Assembly (NCBI RefSeq): GCF_024498135.1
Contig: NZ_JANHOH010000002.1
Location: forward strand, 434,001-498,000
Origin: Mucilaginibacter aquariorum
GTDB taxonomy: Bacteria; Bacteroidota; Bacteroidia; Sphingobacteriales; Sphingobacteriaceae
Reading direction: 5' to 3'
DNA length: 64,000 nt
Below the pieces are notes generated by a model. That model was given only the letters and a program-made list of their open reading frames with translations. It searched no databases and had not been told where the DNA came from. A program made the position numbers and the translations under genes. How positions within the stretch are numbered: position 1 is the first letter of the stretch; every line of letters starts with the position of its first letter. Positions 60,173 through 64,000 of this stretch are shown here, piece by piece.

Positions 60173-61112
60173 TAACCTTCTCTACCCAGGCTTTACCCCA
60201 GTTTTCCAGTTGCTCGGCACTCCATAAGGATGGGTAAAATATACGGCGCTGAAAGCGCGGAGGCAGGTATTTCTGCCAGTTGGTGCCACCTGTTGCCTTG
60301 ATATCTTCGGGGTCGCGGTTTAGGTAACGCACGGCCGATTTATAATGACAAAGTGGCCAGTTCACATTTACGTTAACATCCAGCTGGCGCAATTCATCCT
60401 CTAAAGCTTTTGTGTTTTCGCCCTTGTATTTAAATTGCTGTAGCAATGCGTTAAAGTTGGTATTAGCCACATCCTTGCCCAGCTCAATAAATGTTTTGGC
60501 GTATTTTTTCTCGAACTGTTTTAGGGTGAGGGTTTGTTTGCCGGTAGATAATTCGGTTGCGCCAAATTTCCAGTAGATCTGTTCAAATTGCTCTTCAACC
60601 GGCGCGTTAGCAAGGGCTATGCGCTTATCGGCAATTACCAGGTTAATAAAATCAGTAGCATAGATCTCTATCAGGCGGTATTGCCCGCTTTGGAAACCAC
60701 TGGCCGGTAACAAACTCATCCTAAACTGCAGGAACTGTTCTTTATCCATGCCATCCACCATTATCTCGAACGAGTGGGTAAGCGCTTCAAAGTAGCGGTT
60801 AATGCGTTTTAAGCGGATGGTGAAAAACTCGGTAGTGAGGTTTTCCGCGCCTGATATTTGCTTGCACTCGTGCAGGGTAAGCTTAAAATACAGCTCGGTT
60901 ATCTGGTGATACATGATGAAGATCTCTTCATCCGGGAAGGGCGTTTTGGGGCTTTGCAGGCTCAAAAGCGTATCCAGGTGAATATAATCCCAATAGGTTA
61001 AAAAGTCGGCATGCAGCAGGCCGTCCAGGTACGATGTCATATCCTGGCCCATGGCGTTGTATTTTTCTTGCAGCAGGGTAAGCCTTTTTTCTATTTCGGG
61101 AGAGATGCTCAT
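60159..61112 (-). CDS. Tryptophan 2,3-dioxygenase
   Basis: A 317-residue heme dioxygenase. The N-terminal SPEIEKRLTLLQEKY helix, the HADFLTYWDYIHLDTLLSLQ segment, the YHQITELYFKLTLHECKQI helix with its candidate heme-site His, and FMVDGMDKEQFLQFRMSLLPASGFQSGQYR-like block fit the tryptophan 2,3-dioxygenase family. It opens the indole ring of tryptophan to N-formylkynurenine. No other kynurenine genes are next to it. The C terminus overlaps the neighbouring gene by 14 bases. Confidence 0.9.
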   Translation of the reverse strand: MSISPEIEKRLTLLQEKYNAMGQDMTSYLDGLLHADFLTYWDYIHLDTLLSLQSPKTPFPDEEIFIMYHQITELYFKLTLHECKQISGAENLTTEFFTIRLKRINRYFEALTHSFEIMVDGMDKEQFLQFRMSLLPASGFQSGQYRLIEIYATDFINLVIADKRIALANAPVEEQFEQIYWKFGATELSTGKQTLTLKQFEKKYAKTFIELGKDVANTNFNALLQQFKYKGENTKALEDELRQLDVNVNVNWPLCHYKSAVRYLNRDPEDIKATGGTNWQKYLPPRFQRRIFYPSLWSAEQLENWGKAWVEKVISEL

Positions 61113-61130
61113 GAGGCAAATATAGAAAGT

Positions 61131-61634
61131 TTAAGGATTAGATTGAGAGGCCTCTATTTGCTCTATTTTTTTTATTCTATCACGAATAATTTCGGTTGCG
61201 CCATTATAATACCAGGGTGAAGAATCCCTGTCAAATTCAAAGCTAAAATGTATCCAGAAGAACTTAAATCCTAAAACATATCCACCGCCGTCAGTGCAGT
61301 CGGGGCACCCAAAACTTCCCCATATATTAGATAAAAGCAAAAGAGGGGCATTAAATTTCAAATCTTCAAAATTACCTTTTATTACTTTGTGGACATTGGT
61401 AGCTGGATCTGTCGATGTGTCGTCAATTGTTAATTCATCGGAAGTGATTTTGTATTCTGAGCGGCACATTCCTTGTCCGCATTCTCCTGCAAAATAGCCA
61501 ATATACTCAGTGCTAAAGCTAAACCTGATAAGCGAGAAAGCAAATACAAGGCATATTATCAGAAAAACTTTTGTCTTTTTAGATAATTTGTGCCATTTAA
61601 AATTCAGGTTGACAGATTCTTCGCTAATTCCCAT
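61131..61634 (-). CDS. Hypothetical membrane-anchored protein
   Basis: A 167-residue protein with one internal membrane helix (KVFLIICLVFAFSLIRFS, about 22-39) and a Cys-bearing outer part (GECGQGMCRSEYK, CPDCTDGGGYVLGF). It may be a periplasmic domain with two Cys pairs. No family recognised. It lies 18 bases upstream of the tryptophan dioxygenase gene on the same strand, so cotranscription is possible. Confidence 0.6.
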   Translation of the reverse strand: MGISEESVNLNFKWHKLSKKTKVFLIICLVFAFSLIRFSFSTEYIGYFAGECGQGMCRSEYKITSDELTIDDTSTDPATNVHKVIKGNFEDLKFNAPLLLLSNIWGSFGCPDCTDGGGYVLGFKFFWIHFSFEFDRDSSPWYYNGATEIIRDRIKKIEQIEASQSNP

Positions 61635-61706
61635 GCCTGTTAATATCTGTTTACCAAATAGGTAACCCGAACTTTAAGCTATCGGTATAAAATTAAATTA
61701 AAAAAC

Positions 61707-61714
61707 TATATTTG
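61707..61714 (+). promoter_or_regulatory. Candidate -7 box of the fluoride-response transcript
   Basis: TATATTTG matches TAnnTTTG exactly. Transcription from about 61721 would begin a few bases before the riboswitch at 61729, the layout expected. No clear -33 TTG at the usual distance. Confidence 0.5.
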
Positions 61715-61728
61715 TGCTATACAAACAA

Positions 61729-61780
61729 GGCAATGGTGTTCTGCCTACTTGAACCGCTGCAAAGCTGATGACGCCTACTC
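61729..61780 (+). ncRNA. Fluoride riboswitch (crcB motif)
   Basis: The 5' part GGCAATGGTGTTCTGCC forms helix P1 (AGGC with GCCT) and a loop that pairs with the 3' part: GGTGT with ACGCC (one wobble), the known pseudoknot. The core AACCGCTGCAAAGCTGATGACGCCTACTC matches the crcB consensus, with a 3-bp stem closed by a GCAA tetraloop. CCTAC (61774-61778) can pair instead with GTAGG (61805-61809) just before the ATG at 61812, so a translation switch is likely: fluoride binding would free the start site. Confidence 0.85.
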
Positions 61781-61811
61781 AAATAATTTGTTATTTATTT
61801 GCATGTAGGTT

Positions 61812-63152
61812 ATGTTTAAAAATATCGTTTCAAAACAAATTTCTCTCTTCAAATATCTTATCCGCTGGACGCTGATCAGCATACCTGTAGCTATTGCTAT
61901 TGGTAGCGTGGTTGCGCTATTTTTGTGGCTGCTTACCTGGGCTATTCATTTCCGCTTTGCGCATACATGGTTGCTATACCTTTTACCGGCGGCGGGTGTG
62001 GTTATTCACTTGTTGTACAAACTGTACGGACAAAGCGCTGAGCGGGGCAATAATTTGATCATAGACGAGATCCATCAGCCAGGTGCGGGTGTCCCCAAAC
62101 GCATGGGGCCGCTTATTTTGATTACCACCGTTATTACCCATTTGTTTGGTGGCTCAGCAGGTCGCGAGGGTACGGCTGTGCAAATTGGCGGCAGTTTGGC
62201 CAACCTTTTTGGCGGCTGGCTAAAGCTTAACGAGGCCGATAAGAAAGTGATATTAACAGCAGGTGTGGCGGCGGGTTTTGGGGCGGTGTTTGGCACGCCG
62301 TTAACAGGTGCCATTTTCGCGCTGGAGGTTATTGCTATTGGCAATATCCGGTATAATGCTTTGCTGCCCTGTTTAATTGCGGGTTTGGTTGGCGATATTA
62401 CCGTATCTGCCTGGGGCGTGCATCATACTTTGTATCATGTAGATATTATTAATACCAGTCAGGACCTGTACGGGCTTCATTTGCCTGTAAGCTTATGGCT
62501 GTTATCAAAAGTTATTGTAGCGTCGGCAGTTTTTGGGGTGATGAGCCGGGTCTTCGCAAAGGCAGTGCATTTGGTAAAAAACTTCTCTTTAAAATGGATG
62601 AAAATTACCTGGCTGATACCCATTTGCGGCGGTTTGATCATCATCCTGCTCACGTTTATTTTGGGCAAGCCCGATTATTTAAGTCTGGGTGTCGACGCGG
62701 AATACCCGGGAGCGGTAACCATTGTATCGGCGTTTCAGCATGCCGGGGCAGATGCTTTTAGCTGGCTGTGGAAACTGATATATACGGCCATTACTTTAGG
62801 TACGGGTTTTAAAGGGGGCGAGGTAACGCCGCTGTTCTATATTGGCTCAACATTAGGCAATACCCTGGCCGAATTAATGAACGCGCCCGTGAGCCTTTTT
62901 GCCGCTTTAGGTTTTATAGCTGTATTTGCCGGGGCTACCAATACCCCGCTGGCCTGTACCTTAATGGGGATTGAATTGTTTGGCGGAGAGTATGCGCTGT
63001 TTTTCGCGGTAGCCTGTTTTACCGCCTATTTCTTTAGCGGCGAAGGGGGGATATATTCTGCCCAGCGGGTAGCAACGCCGAAGATTGTTGATGGCGGCGG
63101 TGGCCATTCGCCAAAATATTTAAAGCGCATGTTTTCAAAGTATAAGCTTTAA
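61812..63152 (+). CDS. ClC-family transporter, probable fluoride exporter (CLC-F type)
   Basis: A 446-residue ClC protein with about a dozen membrane helices. The gating-Glu motif reads GREGT (117-121, E119) where classical chloride ClC has GREGP, and the selectivity motif GSGIP is not present; RGNNL stands at the matching place. Both changes are typical of fluoride/proton antiporters (CLC-F). The fluoride riboswitch in its leader supports this strongly. Later filter parts GFGAVFGTPLTGAIFALE and GFKGGEVTPLFYIG are present. Role: expel fluoride from the cytoplasm. Confidence 0.9.
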   Translation: MFKNIVSKQISLFKYLIRWTLISIPVAIAIGSVVALFLWLLTWAIHFRFAHTWLLYLLPAAGVVIHLLYKLYGQSAERGNNLIIDEIHQPGAGVPKRMGPLILITTVITHLFGGSAGREGTAVQIGGSLANLFGGWLKLNEADKKVILTAGVAAGFGAVFGTPLTGAIFALEVIAIGNIRYNALLPCLIAGLVGDITVSAWGVHHTLYHVDIINTSQDLYGLHLPVSLWLLSKVIVASAVFGVMSRVFAKAVHLVKNFSLKWMKITWLIPICGGLIIILLTFILGKPDYLSLGVDAEYPGAVTIVSAFQHAGADAFSWLWKLIYTAITLGTGFKGGEVTPLFYIGSTLGNTLAELMNAPVSLFAALGFIAVFAGATNTPLACTLMGIELFGGEYALFFAVACFTAYFFSGEGGIYSAQRVATPKIVDGGGGHSPKYLKRMFSKYKL

Positions 63153-63261
63153 GTAAATCAAAAAAATGCCAAAACATATTTAATATTGATTGTTTAGTAA
63201 GGATAACCCCAATCCTTAAAGCCATGATAGCTTCATCTCTATTAAAAAACAAATTACCCCG

Positions 63262-63738
63262 ATGAAAATTAGCAAGATACTTATTGGTATAGACGACAGC
63301 AAATTTGCTGAATACGCGGCCTCGTATGGCTTTGATGTAGCGCGCACCTTTAATGCCCACGTTGGCCTGGTGCATATTGTTGAGCCCGCGATAACAACAG
63401 ATACCTCTACCGATACAATAATGGGCATGCCCCTGCAAACACCTGATTATAACGAAATGAATTTACTGGAGTTTCAGAAAGACCAGGCGGAAAGCATTAT
63501 AGAGCGCACTATTGTAAAGTATGCTCACGGGTTGCAGGTTACCCACTTTAACGAATACGGTTCAACCGCTGATGGTATTTTAAACTGCAGCAAAGAATTC
63601 AAGGCGGATCTTATTGTTATAGGCACCCATAGCCGCAGCGGTATAGACAGGCTGTTAATGGGCAGCGTTGCCGAAAGTGTTGTGCGTAATTCGCATATAC
63701 CTGTACTGGTGGTGCCAATGTTAGAGACTGATGAATAA
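63262..63738 (+). CDS. Universal stress protein
   Basis: A 158-residue UspA-family protein. The nucleotide-binding signature is visible at the end: GTHSRSGIDRLLMGSVAESVVRNSHIPVLVV (G-x2-G-x9-G-S/T type). Starts MKISKILIGIDDS, a proper beta-alpha opening. It lies 110 bases after the ClC gene; cotranscription is possible but not shown. Function is probably stress tolerance through ATP binding or protein contact. Confidence 0.88.
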   Translation: MKISKILIGIDDSKFAEYAASYGFDVARTFNAHVGLVHIVEPAITTDTSTDTIMGMPLQTPDYNEMNLLEFQKDQAESIIERTIVKYAHGLQVTHFNEYGSTADGILNCSKEFKADLIVIGTHSRSGIDRLLMGSVAESVVRNSHIPVLVVPMLETDE

Positions 63739-63742
63739 TAAC

Positions 63743-63760
63743 CCCTCCCTTTAATTGGGA
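63743..63760. terminator. Weak hairpin after the stress-protein gene
   Basis: CTCCC ... GGGAG around TTTAATT follows the stop of the universal stress protein gene. The stem is only 5 bases and lacks a T run. Confidence 0.35.
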
Positions 63761-63764
63761 GCGG

Positions 63765-64000
63765 CTAATGCCCCTTCTTACGCTTAAGTAAGCCACCTGT
63801 GGTATCGTCAACGCTTTGTTGAACAATAAATGCTGCGGGGTCTATTTTTAATATTTCGCGTTTTAGTAAAGGTACCTCTAAACGTGTGGCCACGGTAAAG
63901 ATAATTTCCCGTGGGGCATTAATATGCCCATCTTTTCCGTACCCGCTTTTACCCTGGTAAACCGTAACCCCACGACCAAGCGACTGGGTTATAGCCATAC
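63765..64000 (-). CDS. DUF2179/YitT-type protein, C-terminal part (cut by window edge)
   Basis: Minus-strand frame that ends at 63765 and runs out of the window. The visible 78 residues read MAITQSLGRGVTVYQGKSGYGKDGH, then the EIIFTVATRLEVPLLKREILKIDPAAFIVQQ segment, which is the cytoplasmic C-terminal DUF2179 domain of YitT-family membrane proteins (glycine-rich GRGVT loop, E-V-x-x-L-K-R-E). The membrane part must lie beyond position 64000. The initial Met seen is internal. Confidence 0.8.
   Translation of the reverse strand, partial: MAITQSLGRGVTVYQGKSGYGKDGHINAPREIIFTVATRLEVPLLKREILKIDPAAFIVQQSVDDTTGGLLKRKKGH

Noticed and set aside
61812-63152. Ordinary chloride channel
   Set aside because: GREGT filter, missing GSGIP motif and the fluoride riboswitch in the leader favour a fluoride transporter.

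Overview
The window looks like chromosome from a Bacteroidota bacterium, most likely Sphingobacteriaceae (Mucilaginibacter or Pedobacter-like). Signs are Bacteroidota promoter motifs (TTG, 17-20 bases, TAnnTTTG), many secreted proteins with short signal peptides ending in AQ, a RemB/Wzi-like outer-membrane protein, an FtsK-LolA pair, DUF2723 and DUF2851 family proteins, and many hairpin-forming intergenic repeats. No rRNA, tRNA, CRISPR array, transposase or prophage was seen. Taxonomy is inference; no search was run.

Layout. 1-9.5 kb: start of a secreted protein, metallophosphoesterase, orphan ABC ATPase, small housekeeping genes, a CbpA/CbpM chaperone pair, and a GlxA-type regulator followed by an exported DJ-1 protein with a metal-binding head. 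9.7-17.2 kb: the most striking block, a clock-like locus. One operon encodes KaiC, KaiB, a second KaiB and a PAS histidine kinase; divergent from it are an 876-residue multi-PAS histidine kinase and a stand-alone receiver. No KaiA is present. 17-24.6 kb: AraC regulator, HAD phosphatase, stress-type four-helix protein, Fpg/Nei glycosylase, and a type III polyketide synthase coupled to an ICMT-like methyltransferase. 24.6-33 kb: DUF2723 membrane protein, outer-membrane barrel, DUF2130 protein, three signalling genes (one NarL-type regulator lacks its phosphoacceptor Asp) and an SSB-like protein. 33-37.5 kb: arginine genes (M20 deacylase and argH) interrupted by a four-helix-bundle gene between inverted repeats. 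37.8-48 kb: MFS transporter, DUF2851, DUF72, SDR, Tat-type amidase, two tandem secreted paralogues and a secreted phosphodiesterase. 48-56 kb: GH5 glycosidase, BLUF photoreceptor, metallo-beta-lactamase-fold hydrolase, sugar acyltransferase-like membrane protein, LolA and FtsK. 56-64 kb: ankyrin protein, serine hydrolase, ilvE, tryptophan dioxygenase, then a fluoride riboswitch controlling a ClC-type transporter, a universal stress protein and a partial DUF2179 protein.

How parts work together. The Kai operon and the divergent kinase/receiver probably form one timing or signalling module; the BLUF protein 32 kb away is a possible light sensor but nothing ties it to the module. The riboswitch, ClC transporter and perhaps the stress protein form a fluoride-response unit. 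A 155-bp sequence occurs twice, 19 kb apart and inverted, at 81 percent ungapped identity (hand count); it matches no element I know.
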